The notes beneath the pieces are model-generated. The model was not told where the DNA came from, made no database searches, and was given only the letters and a program-made list of their open reading frames with translations. The translations under genes and the position numbers were made by a program. A stretch of 64,000 nucleotides of DNA from Odoribacter sp. GTDB taxonomy: Bacteria > Bacteroidota > Bacteroidia > Bacteroidales > Prolixibacteraceae. Positions 1 to 8,774 of this stretch are shown here, in pieces (the first letter of the stretch is position 1; every line of letters starts with the position of its first letter). The stretch covers positions 62,001 through 126,000 of the forward strand of contig PNOH01000001.1 in NCBI GenBank assembly GCA_013824715.1. Direction: 5' to 3'.

Positions 1-1887
1 ATTCAATCGTCAGTTCTGGCACAGGATAGCATGTTTAAAAAATCATCCTGGTGGTTGGGTACATCAGGAGGCGCTAATTTAAATCTGTACCACGGTTCTA
101 CTCAGGTTGTAAATTCAGGTTTAACCATTTCGGCGGCTTACCAAAACAGAAAAGGGATTGGGCTTTTTGCTTTCCCGGTTTTGGAGTTTCATCGTCCTGA
201 TTCAAAATTAGGCTTCATTTTAAACGCAGGATATGAAAGCCGAAGAGGTTCGTTCGATGAAGCATTTTCCACTAAGCTTGCTTATATTACTTTAGAGCCA
301 AACTTACGCCTTAATCTTTTCAGTTCACCTTTATATTTGTTTTCCGGACCCCGGTTTGCTTTAAACATCGATAACCGTTACACCTACCGGCAAGGAGTGA
401 ATTCTTCAGAAACAAGTGGAAATTTCAGCAATATGAAAAAATCACTGGTTTCTATGCAAATTGGGGCAGGGTATGATCTCTCGCTTACAACTGAAAACAA
501 AAAAACTCAAGTTATACTTGCTCCTTTTGTATCATTCCATCCATCTTTTGGTCAAAAACCACGTTCAATAGAATCGTGGAATCTAAGCACGTTGAGAGCC
601 GGCATTGCTATTAAATTTGGGAGAAGCCATAAAATAGCCATTCCTGAGCAGGTTGAAGTACCAGTAGTGATTGCAGTTGAACCTGAAGCCAGATTTTTGT
701 TGAACGATTCAAGAAATATTCCGGCTGAACCATCTGTTGAGGAAGTATTTCCACTTCGGAATTATATTTATTTCAATTCAAAATCATCCGCAATTCCAAA
801 TATTAATGTTAAACCCGGTAATGATCAGGAAAAGGAACCCAAAGAAGACAGGGTTGCATTATCACCACTTTTAAATCTTTCTGACAGTTCTTTCCGCCAA
901 ATGATTGTGCATGACAATTTTTTGAACATTCTTGGTGACCGGATGGTAAAAAATCCATCGAATGCAATCACTTTGATAGGTTCTTCGGAGCATGGAGCGA
1001 AGGATGGACAGCAAATGGCAGAGGCAATAAAATTATTTCTGGTTGGCGTTTATGGAATTGATGCTTCGAAAATTGACACCAAAGGTCGGAGAAATCTTAA
1101 AATCCAGTCAGAACAGTCTGTTAGCATACTGAAAATTGGTTTGCTTCAGGAAGGAAATAGAAAGGTGCTGATCGAGAGTAAATCCCGAAACCTACAGATG
1201 GAATTCAGGGGTGGGAGCGGCGTTCCCCTGAAACCTTTGAAATTGAATATGGTGCAGGAAACCAATGCTTTCAGTTATTTTACTTTCAAAACAGAAGGAG
1301 CAAATGAAGTTTTTTCTTCATGGATACTGAAAATTACAGACGATCAGGGAAATGTGCAAAATTTTGGACCTTACACCAAAGATTTGATCAGTATTCCCGG
1401 AAAATCTATTTTAGGTAATCGCACTTATGGCAAATATGAAATCATGATGAGTGGTAAATTGATGAGCGGAGAAACTGTAAAGAAGGATACGACAGCGTAC
1501 CTGGTACTCCTGACCCCGCCTGCATCTGATAGGGCCATGAGGTTTAGTTTCTTATATGAACACAACAATTCGAAGGCTATCAACATTTTCAACCGGTACT
1601 TAACTGATGTTGTTGCACCGAAAATTCCGGAAAACGCAACAGTTGTTATACACGGACATACTGAAAATGCCGGCGCCCGGGATTACGAACTGAAATTGTT
1701 TTTAAACCGTGCCAATGATGCCAAAACTATTATTGAAAATGCATTGGCAAAAACCGGCAGGCATGATGTTCAATTTGAAGTTTACACATTGGGAAATGAC
1801 CTTGTTTTAGCTCCGTTTGGCAATTCAAAGCGCCTGGAAAGTTTTTATAACCGGACGATTATCATTGATGTTATTTCCAATGAGTAA
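1..1887 (+). CDS. OmpA-like outer-membrane beta-barrel protein, 5' end outside the window
   Basis: The frame is open from base 1, and the ten codons before the ATG at 31 read IQSSVLAQDS. That looks like the end of a signal peptide with an AQ cleavage site, so the real start lies upstream and the ATG at 31 is internal. The first ~200 residues alternate polar and aromatic residues like an outer-membrane barrel (GYESRRGSF, AGYDLSL). Two later segments (about residues 280-350 and 520-610) look like OmpA-type peptidoglycan-associated domains; the last contains VVIHGHTENAGARDYELKL and a run of Arg/Asn resembling the OmpA C-terminal helix. The role is inferred: linking the outer membrane to the cell wall or reporting on it. 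The gene converges on the export operon that ends at 2040. Confidence 0.6.
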   Translation: MQSSVLAQDSMFKKSSWWLGTSGGANLNLYHGSTQVVNSGLTISAAYQNRKGIGLFAFPVLEFHRPDSKLGFILNAGYESRRGSFDEAFSTKLAYITLEPNLRLNLFSSPLYLFSGPRFALNIDNRYTYRQGVNSSETSGNFSNMKKSLVSMQIGAGYDLSLTTENKKTQVILAPFVSFHPSFGQKPRSIESWNLSTLRAGIAIKFGRSHKIAIPEQVEVPVVIAVEPEARFLLNDSRNIPAEPSVEEVFPLRNYIYFNSKSSAIPNINVKPGNDQEKEPKEDRVALSPLLNLSDSSFRQMIVHDNFLNILGDRMVKNPSNAITLIGSSEHGAKDGQQMAEAIKLFLVGVYGIDASKIDTKGRRNLKIQSEQSVSILKIGLLQEGNRKVLIESKSRNLQMEFRGGSGVPLKPLKLNMVQETNAFSYFTFKTEGANEVFSSWILKITDDQGNVQNFGPYTKDLISIPGKSILGNRTYGKYEIMMSGKLMSGETVKKDTTAYLVLLTPPASDRAMRFSFLYEHNNSKAINIFNRYLTDVVAPKIPENATVVIHGHTENAGARDYELKLFLNRANDAKTIIENALAKTGRHDVQFEVYTLGNDLVLAPFGNSKRLESFYNRTIIIDVISNE

Positions 1888-2039
1888 GTATTTCTTCAAG
1901 GTATGAAGTCCTGAAAAAATAGTATCTTTTGGCTGTTCTGCTGATTTCGATGTTGAAATCTTATTCACCTCAGCCAATTGATGTATCCATGTACCAAAAA
2001 GGAATAAACTTATAGCCAGGGGACAACTCACCATAAACT

Positions 2040-4439
2040 TCATTCATATCTTAAACTTTCTACCGGATTTTTAATAGCAGCTTTGTAAGATTGAAATGAA
2101 ACCGTTAACAGCGCAATTCCCAGCGCCAGTAATCCTGCCAGAGCAAAAATCCACCAGCTTAATTCGGTTTTATAGGCAAAACTTTCGAGCCATTTATTCA
2201 TGGCGAACCAGGCAATTGGCGTGGCAATGACAAAAGCAATGGCAACCCATTTCACAAAGTCACGATTGAGCATGGCCATTACTTCAGATATTTTGGCACC
2301 GTTTATTTTCCTTATTCCTATTTCCTTGATCCTTCGGTCGATGGAGAAAACTGCCATACCCAAAATGCCCAGCACCGAAATTAAAATTGCCAGAATTGAA
2401 AATGCGACAGTGATATTTTTTAACAGGTTTTCTTCTTTGTATTTTTCGTTCAACAGGTCATCGAAGAAACTATAGGAAAGACTTCGCTGATCGCGGTATT
2501 TGCCGTAAACATCGCTAATAAATTTCAATGTCTCGACCCTGTTTTCAGGACTGATTTTTACATTCATTGTCCCAATGGTTTCCGGATTGTTCTCAAGGAT
2601 AGCCGGGCCAATTGGATGGTGCAGTGTACGGAAATTAAAGTCCTTTACCACACCCACAATCACGTTGTCTCCGATTCGTTGACCTATCGGATCAGCAAAA
2701 CCAAGCTGCTTTTCGGCAGTTTCGTTGATAACCGTCGGAATCGACACCGCATACTCTTTTCCTTCCTTGAGACTTTTCAAGGCTGTTTTCCTTTCCTTCC
2801 AGTATGCACTATTGTCCATTTTCAGGAATTGACCTTTTATCACTTCCAACTGATAGGTTTTTGCAAAATCCTCGTCCACCAATAACTGTGAAACTGTTAT
2901 GCTGTCAACCACTCCCTGATGGTTGAGTGCCAGAGTTGTTTCCCATTGCCAATCTACAGGGGCAATTACACTAGCCGAAACACCCAGAATGTTCGGATTC
3001 TTCAGCAATTCTTCTTTAAATCCCTTGTTGTCGTACCACAAACCAGTAGGGATTACCACGATGTTTTGATGGTTCAGTCCAAGGTCTTTTGTACGGATAT
3101 AATCTAATTGTTTGGCAAAAAGTGAAGTGGCAATTATAAAAAAAATGGCAAAACAGAACTGGACAGTCACCAGCAAACGAATAAACCCGGTTCTTGATCC
3201 GGTGGTGCTTCCACCCCTAAAAATGCCGATTGGATTGAGCGACGAGAGGAAAAGCGATGGATAGGCCCCGGCCACTAAACCAATACCCAAAGTGAGCAAG
3301 AACAGGTTGATGATCAGCTTAAACGAAAGGCTGAATTGCAGTTCTTTTCCTGAAAGGTTACTGAACCATGGCAAAAGGAGCCAAATGATGATCAGGGCAA
3401 GTAGTGTTGCCGCCAATGTTTGGATAAGCGATTCGCCCATAAACTGGCTGATAATGTGAAAACGTCCGGCGCCATTTACTTTTTTAATCCCAATTTCGGT
3501 CGAACGTTCGGATGCGCGGGCTACCGAAAGCACCGAGAAATTAAACGAGGCCATCAGGATAATCATAAGTGCTAATCCTGAAAAAATCCAAACGTATTTG
3601 TAGCTGCCAATATTTTTATCGTAAATGCTTGGTTCGTAATCGGAATTGAGGTGTATATCCGTTAAAGGCTGAAAGAGCAGTTTGTCGGTTTTTGAGGAAT
3701 AACGGCCGATATGGTTATATATCCGGCTTAAAAATGATTTGTCTATCAGGGCATCTTTTCTCAATTTGATGTAAACAAGTATATGGCCACGACTGTACCA
3801 ATCGTCTGAATAAAAAGCAGCTTTGGGGTTGCTTTCGGGTAAAATATATCCAAAATCGACGTGTGAGTTTTTAGGAATGCTTACAACCCCTTCAACTGTG
3901 TAAATATTTTTTGAATACTTATCGCTGATCACTGTTTTGCCCAGGGCAGGTTCGTTGCCGAAAAGTTTCTTTGCCACAGTTTCAGAAAGGATTATTGCCG
4001 ACGGGGTTTTAATGGCATCGAAAGCATTTCCTTCGATGAAAGTAAAGCCATTAAAAATGGAGAAAAAGTCGTTGTTGACTCCAAGCTCGCGGGCTTCTAT
4101 TTTTTCTCCGCCGTCATCGCGCTGCAATGGCGAATCTTCCGAACTGTAGCTCAGGTAAGTGGCATATTCTATCTGCGGATAATCTTTTTTAAGCGTAGCC
4201 GCAACCGGACAGTAACAACCCGGCGACTTTACGATTTCATTTCCCTGTTTCGACAAGGTTAAAACACGGTAAATGCGATCGTAATTCTGGTGCGATTTGT
4301 CGTAGTTCAGTTCGTTGTAAACCCATAGGTAAATAAGCAACCCGGCTGCAATGCCAAAGGTAAAGCCCACAAAGGTTATAAGCGAATAAATGGGTTTCTT
4401 CCTAAGGTTGCGAAAAGTTGTTTTGAGTTGAAAGTTCAT
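2040..4439 (-). CDS. ABC transporter permease, FtsX/MacB type
   Basis: This 799-residue protein has the MacB-like layout: an N-terminal membrane helix (about residues 18-43), a MacB periplasmic core domain (about 45-270), three membrane helices (about 280-425), a second extracytoplasmic region, and a final FtsX domain with three helices (about 680-790). It ends in NPVESLRYE, the usual C-terminus of Bacteroidota members. The double-length form with two FtsX halves is common in this phylum. It probably works with the ATPase encoded at 6198-6896 to move a substrate, or transmit force, across the inner membrane. It is the last gene of the export operon and lies 11 bases behind the propeller lipoprotein gene. 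The substrate cannot be read from the sequence. Confidence 0.88.
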   Translation of the reverse strand: MNFQLKTTFRNLRKKPIYSLITFVGFTFGIAAGLLIYLWVYNELNYDKSHQNYDRIYRVLTLSKQGNEIVKSPGCYCPVAATLKKDYPQIEYATYLSYSSEDSPLQRDDGGEKIEARELGVNNDFFSIFNGFTFIEGNAFDAIKTPSAIILSETVAKKLFGNEPALGKTVISDKYSKNIYTVEGVVSIPKNSHVDFGYILPESNPKAAFYSDDWYSRGHILVYIKLRKDALIDKSFLSRIYNHIGRYSSKTDKLLFQPLTDIHLNSDYEPSIYDKNIGSYKYVWIFSGLALMIILMASFNFSVLSVARASERSTEIGIKKVNGAGRFHIISQFMGESLIQTLAATLLALIIIWLLLPWFSNLSGKELQFSLSFKLIINLFLLTLGIGLVAGAYPSLFLSSLNPIGIFRGGSTTGSRTGFIRLLVTVQFCFAIFFIIATSLFAKQLDYIRTKDLGLNHQNIVVIPTGLWYDNKGFKEELLKNPNILGVSASVIAPVDWQWETTLALNHQGVVDSITVSQLLVDEDFAKTYQLEVIKGQFLKMDNSAYWKERKTALKSLKEGKEYAVSIPTVINETAEKQLGFADPIGQRIGDNVIVGVVKDFNFRTLHHPIGPAILENNPETIGTMNVKISPENRVETLKFISDVYGKYRDQRSLSYSFFDDLLNEKYKEENLLKNITVAFSILAILISVLGILGMAVFSIDRRIKEIGIRKINGAKISEVMAMLNRDFVKWVAIAFVIATPIAWFAMNKWLESFAYKTELSWWIFALAGLLALGIALLTVSFQSYKAAIKNPVESLRYE

Positions 4440-4450
4440 GGTTGTTTGTC

Positions 4451-5950
4451 TTAATGATAAATGGCAATAATCCGGTCGTTTTTATGGATGTTTTTAACAG
4501 GTAGATTTTGACCTTTTAATTTCAGTAAATCTTCTCCTGAGATTATTGAACATGGGTTACCATTGGCGGTTACCGATGTTGGCCAAATGAAAGGCATACC
4601 ATCAAAATCATTTTCTAAGTTGATATTGGGTGCTGAATGTTTTTGATCAATTTCAGAGACATATGGCGCCTCATCTATATAGATTGACTTAAGTGTTTTG
4701 TTTTTCTTGTCGTAAATTAACCGACTATACTTTAACGTTCCATTTTTTGCTGTACTTGTACAGTCGTAATCTTTTGAATATGTAATAAACAGATAGCGGT
4801 CTGTTTCCAGAAATGATCTCGGCACAAGTTTGTCTTTCAGGTTAATATCTGGATCCATACCTTCATTCGTTGATTTGATCCCTAAACTTCCGAAATTTAA
4901 GATGTATTTGGGAACTAAGCGATTAGGCGGAATCAACTGATAAATGGTATCATTATGAGATTGCCTGAGATGAAGTGTCCCATTCAAATAGTAATTAGTT
5001 CCATAATCAAATTCACGGTAATCCGGTTTTGAGAAATTTTTGATAGGATCGTTGTCTTTAAACACACTCAATGTATCGCCATAAGAAGAAATTACGTTTA
5101 GAAAATTAGTCTTATGTTTCATGTCCCTTTTCGGAGCAAAAGACAGCAGGTTTCTGTTCACCAGGTATGGTGTTGGCGACGCCAATGCAGATGAATTCTT
5201 TTTAAGCTCAGCTTTAATCTCGCCTTTGCCATTAATTTGATTTTTTGATTCCACCGAGCCCGGGAGTTGAACACTTGAATTTTCTGAATCTACATTGTCG
5301 TCAAAAGTCATTAAGTAGGTTTTTTTTTCAGGCCGATTTTCATATTGGTAATGCAATTTATTATCATACCAATAAACGCTTTGGGCACCCTCAAACTGAT
5401 TTATCTGCTCCGGTCCAATCACTGCCCGTCCTTTAAAACTGGTATATTGCAGGTTCCCTTTGCAAATAGATTGGATAAAATGTCCTTTCAGATCGAACTG
5501 GAATATGCCACCCAATGCAGATAATGTATACATGTGATTGGCTCCGACAATAAGGGGAAATTTAAATTCATAAAACCATGAAAATTCATAAAACATTGAA
5601 TCCGGGTCCTGATCCAAACGGATATACTCAACTTTACTGAACAATTGCGAAAGTTTGATTTTTTGTGGATTTGTCCGGTTACCAATAATATCGATCACCA
5701 CCGGAGGATTGTTTAAATCTACACTCCGATCTTCTTTAAACCTGAAACCCTTGGGTAGTTTCGCTATGGAGTCGGCCAATTGCTTTTCTCGTTCAGCACG
5801 AAGTTCTGTGTCATGGGCTAGTTGCTCTTCCACAGTGAGGATTTGCTTGGCCAAAGTTTTCTCATCGGTTTTTAGGCGGTTACGTCCGCAAGAAATCGTA
5901 ATTGTCAGAATCACGAGAATAAAAAAGGATGTTGTAATCCGGGTTTTCAT
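4451..5950 (-). CDS. Six-bladed beta-propeller lipoprotein
   Basis: A 499-residue protein with a lipoprotein signal peptide (lipobox LTITISC, Cys21), a charged linker rich in Glu/Lys (about 28-65), and then a region that begins like Bacteroidota 6-bladed beta-propeller proteins: a VVIDIIG strand followed by KIKLSQLFSKVEYIRLDQD. Repeated blade-like strands continue to the C-terminus. It should sit on the periplasmic or outer face of a membrane. Function is unknown. Propellers of this class are often found singly near transporters or anti-sigma genes. Its place between the ATPase and the permease of an export operon suggests a substrate-binding or assembly role, which is inference. It starts about 75 bases after a remnant of another permease. 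Confidence 0.7.
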   Translation of the reverse strand: MKTRITTSFFILVILTITISCGRNRLKTDEKTLAKQILTVEEQLAHDTELRAEREKQLADSIAKLPKGFRFKEDRSVDLNNPPVVIDIIGNRTNPQKIKLSQLFSKVEYIRLDQDPDSMFYEFSWFYEFKFPLIVGANHMYTLSALGGIFQFDLKGHFIQSICKGNLQYTSFKGRAVIGPEQINQFEGAQSVYWYDNKLHYQYENRPEKKTYLMTFDDNVDSENSSVQLPGSVESKNQINGKGEIKAELKKNSSALASPTPYLVNRNLLSFAPKRDMKHKTNFLNVISSYGDTLSVFKDNDPIKNFSKPDYREFDYGTNYYLNGTLHLRQSHNDTIYQLIPPNRLVPKYILNFGSLGIKSTNEGMDPDINLKDKLVPRSFLETDRYLFITYSKDYDCTSTAKNGTLKYSRLIYDKKNKTLKSIYIDEAPYVSEIDQKHSAPNINLENDFDGMPFIWPTSVTANGNPCSIISGEDLLKLKGQNLPVKNIHKNDRIIAIYH

Positions 5951-6023
5951 ATCGAATTGGTTTTTTGTTTGTTATCGCTTATTGTGGGTATGCCTCTCCA
6001 GTTTTTTAATATGAAGCCAGATG

Positions 6024-6068
6024 CTATTCATACCTCAACGCCTCTACCAGATTCCTCGTTGCCGCTTT
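6024..6068 (-). pseudogene. C-terminal remnant of an FtsX/MacB-type permease gene
   Basis: Read on the minus strand, the bases just before the stop TAG at 6024-6026 encode KAATRNLVEALRYE. This matches the C-terminus of the intact permease in the same operon (KAAIKNPVESLRYE) at most positions. Upstream, the similarity stops at a perfect palindrome (6070-6085) and no open frame continues to the ATPase gene. The operon therefore once had a second permease between the ATPase and the lipoprotein, now deleted except for about 14 codons. Tandem permeases of this family are common in Bacteroidota. The peptide match is visible directly; the deletion is inference. Confidence 0.65.
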
Positions 6069-6069
6069 C

Positions 6070-6085
6070 TCCCGAGTACTCGGGA
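6070..6085. repeat. 16-bp perfect palindrome at the edge of the permease remnant
   Basis: TCCCGAGTACTCGGGA reads the same on both strands. It lies exactly where similarity to permease codons ends, so it may mark a deletion or insertion boundary. The rest of the 6086-6197 gap up to the ATPase stop codon shows nothing recognisable. Confidence 0.6.
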
Positions 6086-6197
6086 CCAACCAATTGTCCT
6101 CAACTTTGATTCATTTGATTTCATGATGACTTTGATTAATTCTCATAAAGAATCATAGTTTTCAGTTAATCAGCGTAATCACAGTTCCAGACTATGT

Positions 6198-6896
6198 CTA
6201 TATCAGCATCTCCCCCATCCTCAGTTTCACTTCTTCGGTAATCACCTGTCCGTCGAACAGATTAATTACCCGGTGTGCAAATTCTGAATCGTGCATGGAG
6301 TGTGTAACCATCACAATGGTGGTTCCTTCCCGGTTGAGTTCGGTGAGCAGGTTCATCACTTCCAGGCCGTTTTTCGAGTCGAGGTTACCGGTAGGCTCAT
6401 CAGCCAGGATCAGTTTCGGATTGGCAACCACGGCACGCGCGATGGCCACACGCTGCTGCTGTCCGCCTGATAATTGCTGTGGAAAATGCTTCTTCCTGTG
6501 ACTGATTTTCATGCGTTCCAGCACTTTTTCGACCATTTCCTTGCGCTCTTTCGCGCTCAATTTCAGGTAGATGAGCGGAAGTTCCACGTTTTCGTACACG
6601 TTGAGTTCGTCTATCAGGTTAAAACTCTGGAACACGAAGCCGATATTGCCTTTCCGGAGCAAAGTACGATTGCGCTCTTTAAAAGCGCCAACTTCCTGGT
6701 CATCGAAATAATATTCGCCGGAAGTTGGGTTGTCCAACAAGCCGATGATGTTTAGCAAGGTTGATTTGCCACAGCCCGAAGGCCCCATAATGGCTACAAA
6801 CTCGCCTTTTTGAATGTGCAGGCTCACATCGCTCAACGCACTGGTTTCAATCTCTTCGGTGCGGAACACTTTGTTTAAATTTACTGTTTTGATCAT
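6198..6896 (-). CDS. ABC transporter ATP-binding protein, LolD/MacB type
   Basis: The protein is 232 residues long from the ATG at 6896. Ten upstream in-frame codons (to 6926) read through a GGGCAT-type repeat and are unlikely to be translated. Walker A GPSGCGKST (38-46), Q-loop Gln90, signature LSGGQ (142-146) and Walker B LILADE (162-167) are all intact, with a switch His in VTHSMHD. This is the nucleotide-binding subunit that powers the FtsX-type permease of the same operon; with the HlyD-like and TolC-like genes upstream it would make a MacAB-TolC-style exporter. The upstream gap is occupied by repeats and the four-helix-bundle gene, so spacing to hlyD is much wider than normal for such operons. 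Confidence 0.92.
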   Translation of the reverse strand: MIKTVNLNKVFRTEEIETSALSDVSLHIQKGEFVAIMGPSGCGKSTLLNIIGLLDNPTSGEYYFDDQEVGAFKERNRTLLRKGNIGFVFQSFNLIDELNVYENVELPLIYLKLSAKERKEMVEKVLERMKISHRKKHFPQQLSGGQQQRVAIARAVVANPKLILADEPTGNLDSKNGLEVMNLLTELNREGTTIVMVTHSMHDSEFAHRVINLFDGQVITEEVKLRMGEMLI

Positions 6897-6902
6897 GATT
6901 TT

Positions 6903-7000
6903 AAAATTGCTTGGGGCATAGGGCAAAGGGCATGGACTGCGTATTGCACGAGCCGTTATTGGTTAATAAAATTGCTTGGGGCATGGAGCAGAGGGCATGG
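6903..7000. repeat. Direct repeat pair of the GCATGGGGC type
   Basis: Two imperfect copies start with the same 17 bases, AAAATTGCTTGGGGCAT (6903-6919 and 6968-6984), and both end in AGGGCATGG (copy 2 ends at 7000). Copy 1 lies directly upstream of the ATPase start codon. The phrase resembles low-complexity GGGCATGG repeats that are scattered between genes in this group of bacteria. Confidence 0.7.
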
Positions 7001-7010
7001 GATTGACTCT

Positions 7011-7040
7011 GCCCCATGCTCCTTGCTCTCTGCTCTTTGC
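7011..7040. repeat. CCATGCTCCTTGC repeat, copy on the 3' side of the four-helix-bundle gene
   Basis: The stretch contains CCATGCTCCTTGC followed by TCTCTGC. The same words recur at 7472-7512 on the other side of the four-helix-bundle gene. It ends two bases from that gene's stop codon. Confidence 0.65.
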
Positions 7041-7042
7041 TT

Positions 7043-7399
7043 TTATAAAATTGATTTTCTGAAATTCGTTATTTTTTTACTTAATAATTCCAGGTCGTTT
7101 AGTATATGATTCAACTTTTCTATATCTATGAAGTTCCGTCGGTAAACAACAAATGAGATATTTGCAGTTTCAAAAACGGACCTTCGGGCAATATTCAGGA
7201 AGTTGGCAAAGTCTTTTGACGAAAACGATCCTGAACCTTCGGCAATGTTGTTTGAAATGCTCAAAGAAGCACCCCGTAATTGTTCTGCAACCCTATAACT
7301 TCTCGCATCAGATAAAGCATCAGCCAAATCAAAGAGTTGATCATTCATGTTAATTGATTCTTTCCAAATTTCTAAATCCATAAATCTAAATTGTGCCAT
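7043..7399 (-). CDS. Four-helix-bundle protein (S23/IVP-type family)
   Basis: A 118-residue protein if it starts at MAQFRFMDLEIW (ATG at 7399); an in-frame ATG at 7423 would add eight residues. The pattern DLEIWKES, then EQLRGASLSISNNIAEGSG, then FLNIARRSVFET is characteristic of the four-helix-bundle family first seen inside 23S rRNA intervening sequences and related to the Avd accessory proteins of diversity-generating retroelements. Its molecular role is unsettled; binding to nucleic acid is the usual suggestion. It interrupts the export operon between the adaptor and ATPase genes and is bracketed by GCATG-type repeats, so I read it as an inserted cassette. No reverse transcriptase or rRNA lies near. 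Confidence 0.85.
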   Translation of the reverse strand: MAQFRFMDLEIWKESINMNDQLFDLADALSDARSYRVAEQLRGASLSISNNIAEGSGSFSSKDFANFLNIARRSVFETANISFVVYRRNFIDIEKLNHILNDLELLSKKITNFRKSIL

Positions 7400-7471
7400 G
7401 ATTTTAAATTTTAAGTTTTTCATGCCTCAAGTTATGAATTAAAATTCAATTTAACAGCGCACCCCTCTCAG

Positions 7472-7512
7472 TTCCATGCTCCTTGCCCCATGCTCTCTGC
7501 CCATGCCCCATG
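7472..7512. repeat. CCATGCTCCTTGC repeat, copy on the 5' side of the four-helix-bundle gene
   Basis: It contains CCATGCTCCTTGC, GCTCTCTGC and two CCATGCCCC-like words, and abuts the stop codon of the adaptor gene. Together with 7011-7040 it brackets the four-helix-bundle gene in the same orientation. Confidence 0.65.
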
Positions 7513-8766
7513 CTAAAACACAATCCTGTCATTCGTCCCAAACATCTCATAACCTGAGGTAATGACCTTTTCGCCGGCTTGCAAACCTTCCAGCACTTCG
7601 TAATACTGCGGATTTTGTTTGCCAATTTTAATCTGACGCTTCACCGCTTCAGTCTCAGCATCGTTTAACACAAATACCCACTGGCCACCTGTACTCTGAA
7701 AAAAACCTCCGCGCGGAATCATCAATGCCTTTTGCGACTCACCCAATTCAAGTTTAACATGATAGGTCTGGCCTGTGCGTACATTTTCAGGAGTCTGGCC
7801 TTCAAAAACCAGGTCAATTTTGAATTGCCCTTCACGTACATCAGGATAGACTTTTTTCACCGTAAGGTTGAAGTTAGTTCCATTGCGGTCGAGCGATGCA
7901 GTGAGTCCACGAACTACCCGATCGATATAGTGTTCATCGATTTTTGCATTGACCTTGAAATTGTTGAGAACGTTAATTTGTCCGATGCGCTGACCTCCAT
8001 TGATAGATTGTCCGATTTCGGCATCCAGCATTCCCAGTTGGCCGTCAACCGGCACCTTTACGTTCAAATCTCCGAGACGTTCGTGAACCAAATCGAGCAT
8101 CTGGCGCATTTTCCCGAGGTCCGTTTCCAGGGTAATCATCGAAGTCGCCCGAAGCATTGAATCATTCTTTGCTTTCAGCTTATTGATGGTTAGCAAATGG
8201 CCTTCGTACTCGAAATCTTCCTTGGATTGGAGGTAATCTTCCTTCGAAATAAGTGCTTCTTTATAAAGCGATTCGTATTGGTTGTATGTGCGTTTTTTGC
8301 GGGTAAGCTTGTAATCGCTGTCCAGAATATTACGTTTCGATTGAATCAGTTCCGACTCGAAGTTGATCCGCGTGTTTCGCAGATAGTTTTCTTTTTCGGC
8401 GAGTGCAGCCTCGCTATTCAGGATGGTCTGATACAACTGGCGGTTTTCAAGGCGCAATATCACATCGCCTTTCTTAACTATCGCCCCTTCTTCAATAAAA
8501 CGTTCTTCAACAGTTCCGCCTTCCACGGCATCCAGAAAAATCGTAGTTATCGGCTCAACCTGACCAATCACTGTGATGTAGTCGTTAAATATCCCGTCTT
8601 CCACACTGCTGACTGAAAGTTTATCTTTCTCGGTTCTGAAAACCGATGAATGGTCACCAAATATCAGTTTCACGATTAAAAAGCTGACGAGCAATATTCC
8701 CAGACTCCAGAAAATGTGTTTCTTCTGAATTCCTTTTTTCTTTTCGATGACTTTATCCATTCCCAT
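7513..8766 (-). CDS. HlyD/MacA-like efflux periplasmic adaptor
   Basis: A 417-residue membrane-fusion protein with one N-terminal membrane helix (about residues 19-37), a barrel-sandwich/lipoyl half (GQVEPITTIFLDAVEGG, then FIEEGAIVKKGDVILRLEN), a long alpha-helical hairpin (about 115-225), the second lipoyl half (VPVDGQLGMLDAEIGQSI), and beta-barrel and membrane-proximal domains towards the C-terminus. It bridges the inner-membrane permease and the TolC-like channel. A second ATG two codons in (8760) is an equally possible start. It follows the TolC gene by about 130 bases that are filled with repeats. The assignment to ABC rather than RND export rests on the neighbouring ATPase and permease. 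Confidence 0.9.
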   Translation of the reverse strand: MGMDKVIEKKKGIQKKHIFWSLGILLVSFLIVKLIFGDHSSVFRTEKDKLSVSSVEDGIFNDYITVIGQVEPITTIFLDAVEGGTVEERFIEEGAIVKKGDVILRLENRQLYQTILNSEAALAEKENYLRNTRINFESELIQSKRNILDSDYKLTRKKRTYNQYESLYKEALISKEDYLQSKEDFEYEGHLLTINKLKAKNDSMLRATSMITLETDLGKMRQMLDLVHERLGDLNVKVPVDGQLGMLDAEIGQSINGGQRIGQINVLNNFKVNAKIDEHYIDRVVRGLTASLDRNGTNFNLTVKKVYPDVREGQFKIDLVFEGQTPENVRTGQTYHVKLELGESQKALMIPRGGFFQSTGGQWVFVLNDAETEAVKRQIKIGKQNPQYYEVLEGLQAGEKVITSGYEMFGTNDRIVF

Positions 8767-8774
8767 GACAATAT

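Noticed and set aside
1825-2043. A 72-residue minus-strand frame starting with ATGA overlap at the permease stop
   Set aside because: It overlaps the end of the OmpA-like gene on the other strand and resembles no family. The coupling with the permease stop is suggestive but not enough to call a gene.
7043-7399. Four-helix-bundle protein as Avd of a diversity-generating retroelement
   Set aside because: No reverse transcriptase gene and no template/variable repeat pair are in the vicinity.
8197-8616. Long plus-strand frame opposite the adaptor gene
   Set aside because: Lies fully inside a well-supported gene on the other strand; hydrophobic shadow of its codons.
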